Assembly (NCBI RefSeq): GCF_001422245.1
Contig: NZ_LMMM01000017.1
Coordinates: 67,541-131,540, forward strand
Direction of reading: 5' to 3'
Source of the DNA: Rhizobium sp. Leaf262
GTDB taxonomy: Bacteria; Pseudomonadota; Alphaproteobacteria; Rhizobiales; Rhizobiaceae
DNA length: 64,000 nt
In this document: positions 35,149 to 44,573 of the stretch, piece by piece
Position numbering within the stretch: position 1 is the stretch's first letter
Layout of the letters: each line of letters starts with the position of its first letter
Translations under genes and position numbers: made by a program
Notes under the pieces: generated by a model
What the model saw: only the letters and a program-made list of their open reading frames with translations
Told to the model about the DNA's origin: nothing
Databases searched by the model: none

Positions 35149-35227
35149 TCGAAGCGCCAGTGGAGCGCGATCGTTAAATGAACGAAGCTGTATGGCAGTG
35201 CAGACGAGGCGCTCGTATCGGAGAACT

Positions 35228-35827
35228 TCACCGGTTGCCGGTTAACACCAGATTGCGTGATGTCAAATCGAGGGTGCCCGTCAGCTTCTTACGAAGCAGC
35301 TTCAAAGCTTTTTCAATATTCTTTACGATATCGAGGCGCCTGTTAGCCTGGGCGAGGCTCAATGCCCGCAGGCAATGCCAGAATGCCGGTCCTGCCGAAA
35401 GATCGTCATGCCAACCAAGATACATGACCCCAGCGTAGACCGACGGCGTGCCCGAGGCATCACGGAAACACTGGCCAATCGTTGTCACTTCAACCTGATC
35501 TCCTTCTTGGGTCAGGACCTTATACTTATGTGAGTAGCGATCGCCCGATAATATGGCGTCGTCAATCGCGTCTTTGAGACCCGATTTTTCCGCTGGAACA
35601 ATTTTGTGAAGATATTCGATGATCGGCTGTCCCTGTTTTGCTTTTTCAGGCTCCATACCGAAGAGAACCGCCATGACTTCGTCGGCATAGACGGCGTCTG
35701 CCTTCAGATCCCACGTGAAGAGGCCCGTGTAGCGAGCCTCAGGTTCTGTTCTGTTGACTGCGAGTGACAATGGTAGCCCCTTGATTGGCGGTTGACTTTC
35801 ACCTTCGACGTAGAACGGCGAAATCAC
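35228..35827 (-). CDS. PAS-domain protein
   Basis: A 199-residue protein containing one PAS_3-type domain: RYTGLFTWDLKADAVYADEVMAVLFGMEPEKA, later YSHKYKVLTQEGDQVEVTTIGQCFRDASGTPSVYAGVMYL. A helical C-terminal tail (ALSLAQANRRLDIVKNIEKALKLLRKKL) follows, with no output domain. Such PAS-only proteins occur in rhizobia and may modulate kinases. The start is uncertain: GTG at 35827 overlaps the stop of an upstream frame as GTGA, with no good ribosome site. Confidence 0.65.
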   Translation of the reverse strand: MISPFYVEGESQPPIKGLPLSLAVNRTEPEARYTGLFTWDLKADAVYADEVMAVLFGMEPEKAKQGQPIIEYLHKIVPAEKSGLKDAIDDAILSGDRYSHKYKVLTQEGDQVEVTTIGQCFRDASGTPSVYAGVMYLGWHDDLSAGPAFWHCLRALSLAQANRRLDIVKNIEKALKLLRKKLTGTLDLTSRNLVLTGNR

Positions 35828-36181
35828 TCGTCAGTTGCATTGGGCTCGAACAGAGAACGCCTAATTCTCGCCACACAACAAGCAAACGAACTAGCCTGGG
35901 ACAGCAATTTGTCGACGGCTGAATTTAACATATACTCCCCTTGCCACTCTGTTAATTCCTCATATCGGAACAGTTTATGCCGTTGACAGAGTGTCGTTGG
36001 TGCAATCGAAAGATGCCGGCCTTGCGAGAAGCTTGAGACATGCGAGTGAAAAATACCGAAGAGATCCTTAAGCACCGGGATTATAGCGAGCGCTGATGCT
36101 CGTTTTGCAGCTCCGACAACGCTCAGAACGCTCCAATCTACGGGATCGGCGCGTTCAAGGCAGTGCGGAGTTAGAACCGGT

Positions 36182-36646
36182 TCAGAAACCGAAGTCACTC
36201 AAGCCGGGGTGATCATCAGGTCTACGACCTAAGGGCCAACGAAACTTTCTGTCAGCGTCGCTGATGGGATGCTCGTTGATGCTCGCATGTCGTTCTCGCA
36301 TGAGCCCATCTTCAGCAAATTCCCAGTTCTCGTTTCCGTAAGCGCGGAACCACTGGCCATTGTCGTCGTGGTATTCGTAGGCGTAACGGACGGCAATCCG
36401 ATTATCAGTAAAGGCCCAAAGCTCTTTTATGAGTCGATAATCGAGCTCTTTATTCCACTTACGGGTCAAGAATGCTTCGGCTTCAGCCCGATTCTTGGCG
36501 AATTCGGCGCGATTTCGCCAGCGCGTATCCAAGGTATAGGCCAAGGCCACCTTTGCAGCGTCGCGACTATTCCAGCCGTCCTCTGCGAGGCGTACTTTTT
36601 CGATAGCAGTGTCTTTGGTGAACGGTGGAAGCGGTGGTCGTGACAT
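36182..36646 (-). CDS. DUF1348 NTF2-like protein
   Basis: A 154-residue protein of the DUF1348 family: [45 protein letters not shown], then [52 protein letters not shown]. The fold is NTF2/SnoaL-like; the reaction is unknown. GAGGAGCTACC precedes ATG at 36646. It lies 61 bp behind the CMD-like gene on the same strand, so the two may be co-transcribed. Confidence 0.9.
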   Translation of the reverse strand: MSRPPLPPFTKDTAIEKVRLAEDGWNSRDAAKVALAYTLDTRWRNRAEFAKNRAEAEAFLTRKWNKELDYRLIKELWAFTDNRIAVRYAYEYHDDNGQWFRAYGNENWEFAEDGLMRERHASINEHPISDADRKFRWPLGRRPDDHPGLSDFGF

Positions 36647-36707
36647 TGGTAGCTCCTCAGTCTGGGACAAAGCGGGAGGGTAACGACTTGGGTCGTTCCC
36701 TTTTATA

Positions 36708-37256
36708 TTAAGCCGCAGCCTTATCGATGCGCGGGAAGTCGATCTCAGTTTCTAACGCCTCGTTGACGTAATTTGTGAAGGTGTTGAGAGCGACGTGAGC
36801 GATGATCTCTACGATCTCGGCATCAGCGTAGCCGGCTGATCGGACCTTCGCGATTTCTTCTGGACCGATAGCGCCTCTCGTGGTCGTTAGCGCACGCGCA
36901 AATTCTACAGCAGCAGCGGCCTTCGGATCATTCGATGTGCCCCGACGATTCGCAAAGATTTCATCGGCGTCGAGCTTGGCGAATTTGGTGCCAGTAAACG
37001 TATGAGCGGAAAGGCAGTAGTCGCAGCCGTTCGCTTCAGCCATGGCCAGCGCGATACGTTCGCGCGTGGCTGGAGCGAGTTTCCCTTTTGCCAATGCACC
37101 TTGAAGAGACGTCAGTCCGGTGAGCGCGGCAGGGCTATTTGAGACCAGCCGAAAGATGTTCGGCACCGAGCCGATCTGCTTCTTAATAGTCTCGAGGATC
37201 GGCTGGGATTCCTCTGGTGCATCGGCGATTGTAGCCGGTGTGGGAATGCGGGACAT
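36708..37256 (-). CDS. Carboxymuconolactone decarboxylase/AhpD-like protein
   Basis: A 182-residue CMD-family protein with the redox motif [10 protein letters not shown] (C78, C81, H85), and helices [14 protein letters not shown] and [11 protein letters not shown] typical of the uncharacterised peroxidase-related group. AAGGAGAAAAC precedes ATG at 37256. The in-frame stretch up to 37445 has no ribosome site and is rejected. Presumed role: thiol-based peroxide or electrophile reduction. It is followed by the DUF1348 gene. It is a second CMD-type protein in the window; the first is at 1639. Confidence 0.9.
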   Translation of the reverse strand: MSRIPTPATIADAPEESQPILETIKKQIGSVPNIFRLVSNSPAALTGLTSLQGALAKGKLAPATRERIALAMAEANGCDYCLSAHTFTGTKFAKLDADEIFANRRGTSNDPKAAAAVEFARALTTTRGAIGPEEIAKVRSAGYADAEIVEIIAHVALNTFTNYVNEALETEIDFPRIDKAAA

Positions 37257-37721
37257 TGTTTTCTCCTTTTCAAACTGCGAAAGACCTTCCTTTCGTCGAA
37301 TTGAAAATGAGCCTGCAAGGGCTCCACTTGAAGACCGAAAACAAGAAAGGCAGCATTCCGCAAATCGAAGGAATTGGCCTTCTATCCATGCTGTGGAGCA
37401 TGTGGCAAACCGCCAATGCCCATTTGACCGAAGGCCGACGAGCATGCACGGCTGCCGAGAGTAGAGTTATGTTTTAACAATCGCTCAGACTTCTGCATCC
37501 GGTTGCTTTGATGGATGTGCGAGCGCAAAGGCGTCGTCCGCTTCCCGCACGTTCTACGGCAGACTGGTGTGCGCCGGCGCGAGACAGGGACGATCACGCC
37601 AATTGCCTGTCATATGTGGAATACTGACTTCCGTGAAAACCGTCTTCATTGATTGAGCCGACCTGCGCAAATTAGCTCTCAGGAGTGGCTCACACGGGTT
37701 ACTCGAAATGGAGAGATTGTC

Positions 37722-38333
37722 ATGAAGTTGTATTTTCATCCCTTGTCCGGCCACGCACACCGAGCCCGCCTCTTTCTTTCTCTTGTTGCTCAGCCATTTG
37801 AGTTGATCGAGGTCGATCTAACCAAAGGAGACCACAAAAAGCCGGAGTTCCTTAAGCTCAACCCTTTCGGCCAAGTTCCGGTGCTCATAGACGGTGAAAC
37901 TGCCATATCGGACTCTAACGCGATCCTCACTTACGTCGCAAAGAAACTTGGAAAGTCCGACTGGTTGCCTGAGGATCCGACCGGGGCTGCTCACATTCAA
38001 CGTTGGCTTTCAGTTGCCGCAGGACAGATTGCATTTGGTCCCGCCGCCGCCCGTTTGATCACCGTCTTCGGTGCGAAGTATAATGCAGACGAAGTCATTG
38101 CACGTGCTCACGCGCTCTATTCTGTTTTGGATCGGGAACTTGCTACCCGTCAGTGGCTTGTATCTGACCGTCCCACAATTGCTGATGTCGCGATCTATAG
38201 CTACACGGCACGTGCTCCTGAGGGCAACGTAGACCTTTCCGCCTATCCCAATGTTCGCGCCTGGCTCGAACGTGTCGAGTCTCTTCCGGGCTTCGTCGAA
38301 TTCGGAAAGACGCCGGTTGGCCTAGCAGCGTAA
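37722..38333 (+). CDS. Glutathione S-transferase
   Basis: A 203-residue GST. The thioredoxin-like N-terminal domain begins [21 protein letters not shown] and includes [24 protein letters not shown], where the QVPVL and SNAI segments bind glutathione. An all-helical C-terminal domain ends [19 protein letters not shown] Ser/His region near residue 9 occupies the usual Tyr/Ser position. GGAGAGATTGTC precedes ATG at 37722. It is directly followed, 19 bp on, by the large PNPOx/reductase/ferredoxin fusion and then by an exported hydrolase, an apparent detoxification operon. Confidence 0.93.
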   Translation: MKLYFHPLSGHAHRARLFLSLVAQPFELIEVDLTKGDHKKPEFLKLNPFGQVPVLIDGETAISDSNAILTYVAKKLGKSDWLPEDPTGAAHIQRWLSVAAGQIAFGPAAARLITVFGAKYNADEVIARAHALYSVLDRELATRQWLVSDRPTIADVAIYSYTARAPEGNVDLSAYPNVRAWLERVESLPGFVEFGKTPVGLAA

Positions 38334-38352
38334 CGCACCCTTGGAGACTGTC

Positions 38353-40434
38353 ATGGCGGCTGATGCAAAGATTGTTTACGAACTGCCGGAAGCGCCATGG
38401 CACAGGGGCGAGATTGAGATCCAATCGTCCGTCGGGGTCGTGGAAAAGATGTACGATGTAGGGCGCCGCTACATCAGAAGTCGTCTATTAGAGCAGCATC
38501 AAAAGTTTTATCCTCAACTTCCCTTCCTGGTCGTTGGTGCCGTTGACCGTCAGGACAATCCGTGGGCAACCTTTCTGACCGGGTATCCAGGCTTCCTCAA
38601 GGCGAGCGATGAGCATACGCTTGGCATTTCGACAAAATTTGATCAGTCCGATCCCGCATTTGAAGGTGCCCACGAAGGTGCGCCAATTGGCGTTCTTGGC
38701 ATCGAGCTTCACACGCGCAGACGAAACAGGCTCAACGGAAATATCCGTCGACACACTGAAACCGGCTTCGATCTGCAAGTAATCCATAGCTATGGAAATT
38801 GCCCAAGGTACATCCAGTATCGTGACCACCACTTTGAGCGTGATCCAACAGTCGCTTTCGAACCGGTTGTGGAGACTCTAGATGGTCTCGATGATGAGGC
38901 TCGAGCTCTCATAGGCTTGGCGGATACATTTTTTGTTGCCTCTTATGCGGAGGTTGGTAGAGACCGCCAAGTCGACGTGTCTCATCGCGGAGGAAAGCCG
39001 GGTTTTGTCCGGGTAGGCGCTGACGGGGTCTTCACGATCCCTGACTTCAACGGCAATTTTTTCTTTAACACCCTTGGAAATTTTGCCCTGAACGGCCGCG
39101 CTGGATTGACGTTTCTCGACGCCTATTCAGGTGATGTTCTTCAGCTGTCCGGACGGGCAAAGGTTCTCCTCGAATCACCTGAAATTGCCGCGTTCCAGGG
39201 CGCAGAGAGGCTCTGGACCTTTCGCCCAGAGCGTATCGTACGACGCCGCGGAGCGCTACCGATTCGCTGGAATACGAGAGATGGAGGGGAGAGCCCGTTT
39301 TCAACGATGACAGGAGACTGGAGCCAAGTCGGTGAACGTTTGAAAGCCGCGGAACTCGCTAAGGCATGGCGGCCATTCAAGGTTGATCGGGTTGTCGATG
39401 AAAGTTCAGTCATCAGATCAATTTACCTCTCGGCAAGCGACGGAGCGGGCCTGATCCCTCATAAGGCAGGACAACATCTTCCAATCCGTGTCTTACTTAC
39501 GGATGATGAGGATCCCGTTATCAAAACCTACACGCTCTCGACTGCGCCGTCAGACGCTGGTTACCGGATTAGCGTAAAAAAAGAGGGGCGCGTCTCGCAG
39601 CACTTGCACCAATTGGATGTCGGTTCACTCATTGAGGTGCGCGCGCCAGCCGGTGGATTCACAATCGACCCCCTAGAAGAGCGTCCCGCCGTTTTACTAG
39701 CAGCCGGAGTGGGGATTACTCCCATGTTGGCGATGCTACGACACATTGTCTATGAGGGTCGGCGGAAGCAGAAGATGCGTAAGACGTGGATGATATACTC
39801 CGCGCGAAGTAAGGCGGAACAGGGCTTTTCTGAAGAACTTGCAGACCTGGTCTCTCAAAGTGATGGGGCCGTATCATTGATCCGGGTACTGTCTTCTCAA
39901 CAAGAGGCCGTCAAAGAGATTGATTACGACGAAATCGGCCGCATAAATATCGCTCTTCTGAAAAAGGTCCTGCCATTCGGGGACTTCGACTTCTATTTGT
40001 GCGGTCCAGCCGCTTTCATGCAAGATACTTATGACGGGCTGCGATCGCTAAGCGTAGCAGACAAGCGCATTTTCGCCGAAAGCTTCGGCCCGGCTTCGAT
40101 CTTGCGTCGTCCAGATATCGGCTCATTGGCGGCTGAAGGTGCTCTTCCCTCGGCAAACGACGTCCCCGTTGTCTTCACGGAATCTGGAAAGCAAGCACTA
40201 TGGCGTCCAGAAAGTGGCACCTTGTTGGAGCTTGCCGAGGCTGAAGGATTATCCCCGGATTACAGCTGCCGAGGTGGAACCTGCGGGACCTGCGCCACTC
40301 GGATAGTGAAGGGAAAGGTAGCCTATAAAACGCTGCCTCAGGCTGCCGTGGGAGATGAGGAGGTCCTCATTTGCAGTGCATATCCCGCTCAGACCGATCT
40401 TGTAGATGACGGCCCGCTAGAACTCGCACTCTGA
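38353..40434 (+). CDS. Three-part fusion: PNPOx-like flavin domain, ferredoxin reductase, 2Fe-2S ferredoxin
   Basis: A 693-residue protein. Residues about 30-200 and 205-300 form a PNPOx-type split barrel (PFLVVGAVDRQDNPWATFLTG, HRGGKPGFVRV, FFNTLGNFALNGRAGLTFLD). Residues about 335-590 form an FNR-type reductase with the FAD segment TYTLSTAP, NAD segment LLAAGVGITPMLAML and FYLCGPAAFM. The C-terminal ferredoxin binds 2Fe-2S through C639, C644, C647 and C674. TTGGAGACTGTC precedes ATG at 38353. The arrangement makes an electron path from NAD(P)H through FAD and the cluster to an attached FMN or substrate site. It is placed in an operon with GST and a hydrolase. Confidence 0.92.
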   Translation: MAADAKIVYELPEAPWHRGEIEIQSSVGVVEKMYDVGRRYIRSRLLEQHQKFYPQLPFLVVGAVDRQDNPWATFLTGYPGFLKASDEHTLGISTKFDQSDPAFEGAHEGAPIGVLGIELHTRRRNRLNGNIRRHTETGFDLQVIHSYGNCPRYIQYRDHHFERDPTVAFEPVVETLDGLDDEARALIGLADTFFVASYAEVGRDRQVDVSHRGGKPGFVRVGADGVFTIPDFNGNFFFNTLGNFALNGRAGLTFLDAYSGDVLQLSGRAKVLLESPEIAAFQGAERLWTFRPERIVRRRGALPIRWNTRDGGESPFSTMTGDWSQVGERLKAAELAKAWRPFKVDRVVDESSVIRSIYLSASDGAGLIPHKAGQHLPIRVLLTDDEDPVIKTYTLSTAPSDAGYRISVKKEGRVSQHLHQLDVGSLIEVRAPAGGFTIDPLEERPAVLLAAGVGITPMLAMLRHIVYEGRRKQKMRKTWMIYSARSKAEQGFSEELADLVSQSDGAVSLIRVLSSQQEAVKEIDYDEIGRINIALLKKVLPFGDFDFYLCGPAAFMQDTYDGLRSLSVADKRIFAESFGPASILRRPDIGSLAAEGALPSANDVPVVFTESGKQALWRPESGTLLELAEAEGLSPDYSCRGGTCGTCATRIVKGKVAYKTLPQAAVGDEEVLICSAYPAQTDLVDDGPLELAL

Positions 40435-40525
40435 CCGCTGCCACCTATAGAGCACTGCGGTTTAGTCAGTGGGAAAGGCTAGCGACCAGAAATGAAAATA
40501 CCAGCTCTTTAAGAAGGAGATCGAA

Positions 40526-41299
40526 ATGCTGACAATCAAGAAGGTACTGTCCGCGGCAATTATCGCGGCCGCTATTACAGCGCCGGCCGGCGCACAATCG
40601 CCCAAGCCGACCGTCGTGTTAGTTCACGGTGCATTCGCTGACGCTTCGAGTTGGAATGGGGTGATTTCGCGACTGCACGCGGACGGCTTCGAAGTCGTTG
40701 CCGTTGCAAATCCCCTTCGAGGCGTGAAAACTGACGGCGATTACGTTGCAAGGATCGTTTCAAGCATCAAAATGCCGGTGGTTCTCGTGGGCCACTCCTA
40801 TGGGGGAGCTGTCATCAGTGCGTCCGCCGTCGGCGCGAAGAACGTCAAGGCGTTAGTTTTTGTCGGAGCGTTCGCACCTGACATCGGCGAGTCAGCTGCG
40901 GATCTTAGCGCCAAGTATCCCGGTAGCACGCTGGAGCCGACGCTCGACGAACCAGTCATCTTAGCAGACGGAGGCAAAGATATGTATATTGCTAAAGAAA
41001 AATTCCATGGGCAATTTGCCGCCGATGTCCCGGCAGCCGTCGCCGCTCTCATGGCAGATACACAGCGCCCTGTAACGCTGTCAGCCCTCACTGAGGCCGC
41101 TCCAGGTGCCGCATGGAAGGAAATTCCCTCCTACTTCATCTATGGTGAGAAGGATAAGAACATTCCAGCGAGGGCATTGGGATGGATGGCCGAGCGAGCA
41201 TCCTCTAAAGAAACCGTTGTTGTGAGCGGGGCGTCCCATGTCGTTATGGTTTCTCACCCGGACGAAGTCGTTAAGGTCATCGAAGAAGCCGCAAAGTAG
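40526..41299 (+). CDS. Exported serine alpha/beta hydrolase
   Basis: A 257-residue protein. A signal peptide (MLTIKKVLSAAIIAAAITAPAGA) is followed by a hydrolase with VLVHGAFADASSW as oxyanion region and nucleophile Ser91 in VLVGHSYGGAVIS. The acid lies in YGEKDKNIP and the His in SGASHVVMVSHPDEV. It resembles the short esterase-like group that includes methyl-ester hydrolases. AAGAAGGAGATCGAA is the ribosome site. It lies 91 bp behind the fusion gene on the same strand and converges on a LysR gene, with a hairpin between. Confidence 0.9.
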   Translation: MLTIKKVLSAAIIAAAITAPAGAQSPKPTVVLVHGAFADASSWNGVISRLHADGFEVVAVANPLRGVKTDGDYVARIVSSIKMPVVLVGHSYGGAVISASAVGAKNVKALVFVGAFAPDIGESAADLSAKYPGSTLEPTLDEPVILADGGKDMYIAKEKFHGQFAADVPAAVAALMADTQRPVTLSALTEAAPGAAWKEIPSYFIYGEKDKNIPARALGWMAERASSKETVVVSGASHVVMVSHPDEVVKVIEEAAK

Positions 41300-41332
41300 A
41301 TCCGGAGGGTGCTCGTGCTGCTGGAACACGGT

Positions 41333-41354
41333 GACCGCGCGACAACGCGCGGTC
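41333..41354. terminator. Hairpin between convergent genes
   Basis: GACCGCGCG (41333-41341) and CGCGCGGTC (41346-41354) are perfect 9-bp arms around ACAA. It lies between the stops of the exported hydrolase (plus) and the LysR gene (minus). Neither strand has a strong T-tract, so it may work as a two-way terminator of moderate strength. Confidence 0.6.
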
Positions 41355-41363
41355 GAAAACGCA

Positions 41364-42260
41364 TCAGCTAAAATGCCGGTTCGCTCTGAGCTTTGCCACG
41401 GCGAAATCCACAAAACTTCTCACCTTTGCAGAGGCGTGACGTCCATCGGGGTGAACGACGTGTATAGGCAGCGGCTCTTCCTCATAATCAGCCAGAACTG
41501 TCTGAAGTTGACCGCGCTCGAGCTCCGGGGCGATCTGGTAGGAAAGCACCCGAGTAAGGCCCCATCCCTTGACCGCCGTGGAAATCGCTGCTTCGTTCGT
41601 GCTTGTGAAAAGACGCGGGCTCACATGCACGACCGTCTTTTGCTCCGAACCAAAACGCCACTCCAATGATGACCAAGCGCTCGTTGAAGCGACAATTCGG
41701 TGACGAGACAGATCCGAGGGGGTGAGAGGAACGCCATTCCGATCGAAATAGTCAGGAGATCCGCAGATCACCCGCTTCACGGAGCCAACTCGAATGGCAG
41801 AAAAACCCGAGTCCGGCAAGTGGCCAATACGTATCGACACATCGATGCCCTCATCGACAATGTTTACAACGCGATCCAAAAATAAGCACCGTCCAATCAC
41901 GTCTGGATATTCATCCAAGTATTCCGTGACCACGGGTAGCACAAACATTGTGCCGAACATGGAAGAGGCCGTGATAGAGAGTGTACCGGTGGGTTTCGCG
42001 AATGCGCCCGCAGCTGCCGCTTCGGCGTCTGCAAGATCCGCTAATAACCTCTGGCAGTCGGTGAAATACCTGTTACCGGACTCGGTCAATTTCACGGATC
42101 GGGTGGTGCGCGTCAGAAGACGCGTTCCAATGATATCCTCTAGCGAGGAAACAACGCGGGTAACGGCAGGAGGGCTCATGTGGAGTTGGCGTCCAGCGTC
42201 CGCAAAGCTCTCTGCTTCCGCGACCTTTACGAATACTTTCATGGCTTGCCAGCGATCCAT
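41364..42260 (-). CDS. LysR-family transcriptional regulator
   Basis: A 298-residue LysR protein beginning MDRWQAMKVFVKVAEAESFADAGRQLHMSPPAVTRVVSSLE, with a full effector domain (VNIVDEGIDVSIRIGHLPDSGFSAI). AAGGAGGGGAACGC precedes ATG at 42260; an in-frame extension to 42332 is rejected. It is convergent with the GST/fusion/hydrolase operon, so its target may instead be elsewhere. It lies 107 bp behind the small ORF at 42368-42673. Confidence 0.92.
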   Translation of the reverse strand: MDRWQAMKVFVKVAEAESFADAGRQLHMSPPAVTRVVSSLEDIIGTRLLTRTTRSVKLTESGNRYFTDCQRLLADLADAEAAAAGAFAKPTGTLSITASSMFGTMFVLPVVTEYLDEYPDVIGRCLFLDRVVNIVDEGIDVSIRIGHLPDSGFSAIRVGSVKRVICGSPDYFDRNGVPLTPSDLSRHRIVASTSAWSSLEWRFGSEQKTVVHVSPRLFTSTNEAAISTAVKGWGLTRVLSYQIAPELERGQLQTVLADYEEEPLPIHVVHPDGRHASAKVRSFVDFAVAKLRANRHFS

Positions 42261-42367
42261 GCGTTCCCCTCCTTGAATAACTTCGCTACTTCGTTGCATC
42301 CTCGGTTTGCAATAGCATCGCGGGATCGGCACGAAACATGGTGTTGATATAGCTGTAATGCCGGCTG

Positions 42368-42673
42368 CTACATCGGTGCGGACAGCATTTCGTTGATCTG
42401 CCGGCTGACATCCATTGTGGTGAAAGCAATCAGCTTCTTCTTTGCAGCGTCGGCCGCGGCGTCGTTACCCTCGCGGACAGCAAGGGCATATTTGACCGCG
42501 ACATCTGTCACAGCATTGAAACTTGCTCCGCGCATCGCGGCGTCAATTTCGGCGCCAGTTAATCCAAGCTCGCTCGCCTCCGCGAGCAGACTTTCATCGA
42601 TAGATGCCCCCCTGGCTTCAGTCGCCAGTCGGATATGTATACGCATAATCGGTGTTAATGGATTCTTCGTCAC
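42368..42673 (-). CDS. Small helical protein, CMD-like without the CxxC site
   Basis: A 101-residue protein from a GTG at 42673, preceded by GGAGACCTCCA. The sequence LLAEASELGLTGAEIDAAMRGASFNAVTDVAVKYALAVREGNDAAADAAKKK resembles the helix arrangement around the active centre of carboxymuconolactone decarboxylase-like proteins. The CxxC...H site is absent. I do not recognise a named family with certainty. It may be a degenerate CMD-like relative or an unrelated helical protein. Confidence 0.6.
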   Translation of the reverse strand: MTKNPLTPIMRIHIRLATEARGASIDESLLAEASELGLTGAEIDAAMRGASFNAVTDVAVKYALAVREGNDAAADAAKKKLIAFTTMDVSRQINEMLSAPM

Positions 42674-43388
42674 TGGAGGTCTCCGATTTTAGTTCTTCAT
42701 GGTGATGTTCTCCGCTCGTCGTTGAGACCCAGTGTCAAGCTGAATTCTTACGGGTGACAGCGAGTTCTTCGCCGAGCGTCACCCATAAGAATAGTGTATC
42801 TGGAGCGTTAATTAAGCTCGCAAATCGCAAATGCTTTCTTCCGCCCGCTGCAACAGTCCAGCGGGTTCGGGCTTCGCTATAAGGTGCGTACTCACAAGAT
42901 CCGGCGACACATTGGCTTCAGCCATTGGATGATCGTTCTTGGCGACCTCAGCCAAGAAACGCCTGTTCTTGCAGTTCATGATATTTCGCGCGACGCTTGC
43001 GGCGCCGCATTTTTCAGAATTCGAAAGCTGTGTGACAACAACACACAGCCGAAAGTAAGCCGCGGACTAAGTGCTTCGGCGCTCTGGTATCGTAGAGCCA
43101 CGGTTTGCCGAGACCTACAAGCATCGTGCCTTCGCCAGCCAATAATTAAACGTGGAGGGGTTCAGGGTATTGTAAGCTACCGCCGCATTTTGGACGCCAG
43201 CGTGTAGCGCCGTAGGGGGCGATGGTCTCGTAGAGCCGAGACCGCGCAATAGCTTCTGGCCCAGCCTTGGAATCAGCCCGTTTACAGGATCGGCATGGTG
43301 AGGCGTTGGAGCCTGCCAAAGTTGAGAACTGATCTTTGATGACGATAGTTGTGAGAATGTTGGTAATTGCCCTGAATTAGATATAGCC
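42674..43388. other. 715-bp gap without a recognisable gene
   Basis: Open frames occur on both strands (plus 42884-43207, minus 43115-43489), but their translations are of mixed composition and match nothing I know. The minus frame overlaps the end of the luciferase-like gene. The stretch may be eroded coding DNA or promoter sequence for the small gene at 42673. No hairpin with a T-tract was found. Confidence 0.4.
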
Positions 43389-44411
43389 TCAAATAGGCTG
43401 TGCCGTGGACATCTCGCGGCGAAGGACTGGCGCAACTCGTTCGGCCAACAGATCAATTTGTTCAAGCACGGTCTTGAGCGGAACCCCACCCATTTCGAGC
43501 GTGAACAGCTGGCGGCGGTAATGGCCGAAATGTTCTCTAAAAGTCAGGATTTTGTCGATTACTTGCTGGGGACTTCCGACAGCCAGGGAGGTGTTCTCCA
43601 TGACCTGCTCGAGCCCAGCACCGCGATAAATCCTGGAGTTGGCGAAAAAGGGCCGGTATTGCGCCAACGCGTCCTGAGAGTTTGGGTGCATGAAGATCTG
43701 TCCGCCAGCGCCGACGATTGCCTCCTCAGCCGTGCCGTGCCCGTAGTGGGCGAAGCGCTCGCGATACAGCTGCACAAGTTGACCAAAATGTTCGACCGGG
43801 CCGAAGAGATTGTTGGTAAAAAATGCATCGCCGTAATACGCCGCGATTTCGGCAACGTCGGGATTGGATACAGATCCATGCCACACAAGGGGCGGCTTCG
43901 CTCCAAACGGCCGAGGTGTGGACATGAATCCGCGCAAAGGGGTACGGAACTTACCTTCCCAATCAACACGATCCTCTCGCCAGAGCCTGTGCAGGAGACC
44001 GTAATTCTCGACGGTCAGAGCTACCGCGTCTTCAACGTTTTTTCCGAACCAAGAATAGACGGCGGTCGTGTTGCCGCGGCCGAGCATCAAATCGACGCGG
44101 CCCGCCGAAAGCTGCTGAAGCGTTGCAAAATCCTCTGCTATTTTTACAGGATCATTGGTCGTAATCAGCGTGGTCGACGTTGACAATGTGATCTGCTTTG
44201 TCTGACCGGCAATATAGCCCAGGATGGTGGTAGGGGAACTCGGGACGAAGGGTGGATTATGGTGTTCACCGATCGCAAAGACGTCTAGCCCAGCCTTGTC
44301 GGCATGGACCGCGATCTTCACCATAGCCTGGAGTTTTTCGTGCTCCGTCTGCGCCTTTCCAGTCGAAGGATCGGCAGTGACTTCACCGATGCTGAAAATC
44401 CCAACTTCCAT
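43389..44411 (-). CDS. LLM-class (luciferase-like) flavin-dependent oxidoreductase
   Basis: A 340-residue luciferase-like monooxygenase of the atypical class I group: MEVGIFSIGEVT, then AGLDVFAIGEHHNPPFVPSSPTTILGYIAGQTKQITLSTSTTLI, and SAGRVDLMLGRGN. These are the TIM-barrel strands and the FMN/F420-binding segments of the family. GAGGTCTTTGAA precedes ATG. Such enzymes oxidise small organic molecules with reduced flavin; the FMN reductase-like genes at 49836 and 38353 could supply it. An 18-bp inverted repeat separates it from the isochorismatase-like gene upstream on the same strand. Confidence 0.92.
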   Translation of the reverse strand: MEVGIFSIGEVTADPSTGKAQTEHEKLQAMVKIAVHADKAGLDVFAIGEHHNPPFVPSSPTTILGYIAGQTKQITLSTSTTLITTNDPVKIAEDFATLQQLSAGRVDLMLGRGNTTAVYSWFGKNVEDAVALTVENYGLLHRLWREDRVDWEGKFRTPLRGFMSTPRPFGAKPPLVWHGSVSNPDVAEIAAYYGDAFFTNNLFGPVEHFGQLVQLYRERFAHYGHGTAEEAIVGAGGQIFMHPNSQDALAQYRPFFANSRIYRGAGLEQVMENTSLAVGSPQQVIDKILTFREHFGHYRRQLFTLEMGGVPLKTVLEQIDLLAERVAPVLRREMSTAQPI

Positions 44412-44511
44412 TTCAAAGACCTCTGTAATCCGTAAACCTAGCTCAACAACTGCTGACCAAGCAGTAGACTGAAAATCATGGGCTCATATCTGGATGCGTG
44501 GATGGTGATGC

Positions 44512-44566
44512 GGCAGAGGGCGCTGTCTGCGGGCAATGAAATGGCCCCCAGACAGCGCCCTCTGCC
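44512..44566. repeat. 18-bp perfect inverted repeat (large hairpin)
   Basis: Arms 44512-44529 and 44549-44566 are exact reverse complements around a 19-nt loop, and GGGC/GCCC in the loop can lengthen the stem. It lies just past the stop of the isochorismatase-like gene (44574) and 101 bp before the luciferase-like gene. There is no T-tract on either side, so it may be a terminator-like or RNA-stabilising element or a dispersed palindromic repeat. Confidence 0.75.
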
Positions 44567-44573
44567 GTCGCCC

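Noticed and set aside
35824-36198. A 124-codon minus-strand frame between the DUF1348 and PAS genes
   Set aside because: It starts at a GTG inside the DUF1348 gene, has no ribosome site and matches nothing; the GTGA overlap with the PAS frame is the only support.
42884-43489. Opposing frames in the 42.7-43.4 kb gap
   Set aside because: Neither translation has a recognisable family or start site; treated as a non-coding or eroded stretch.
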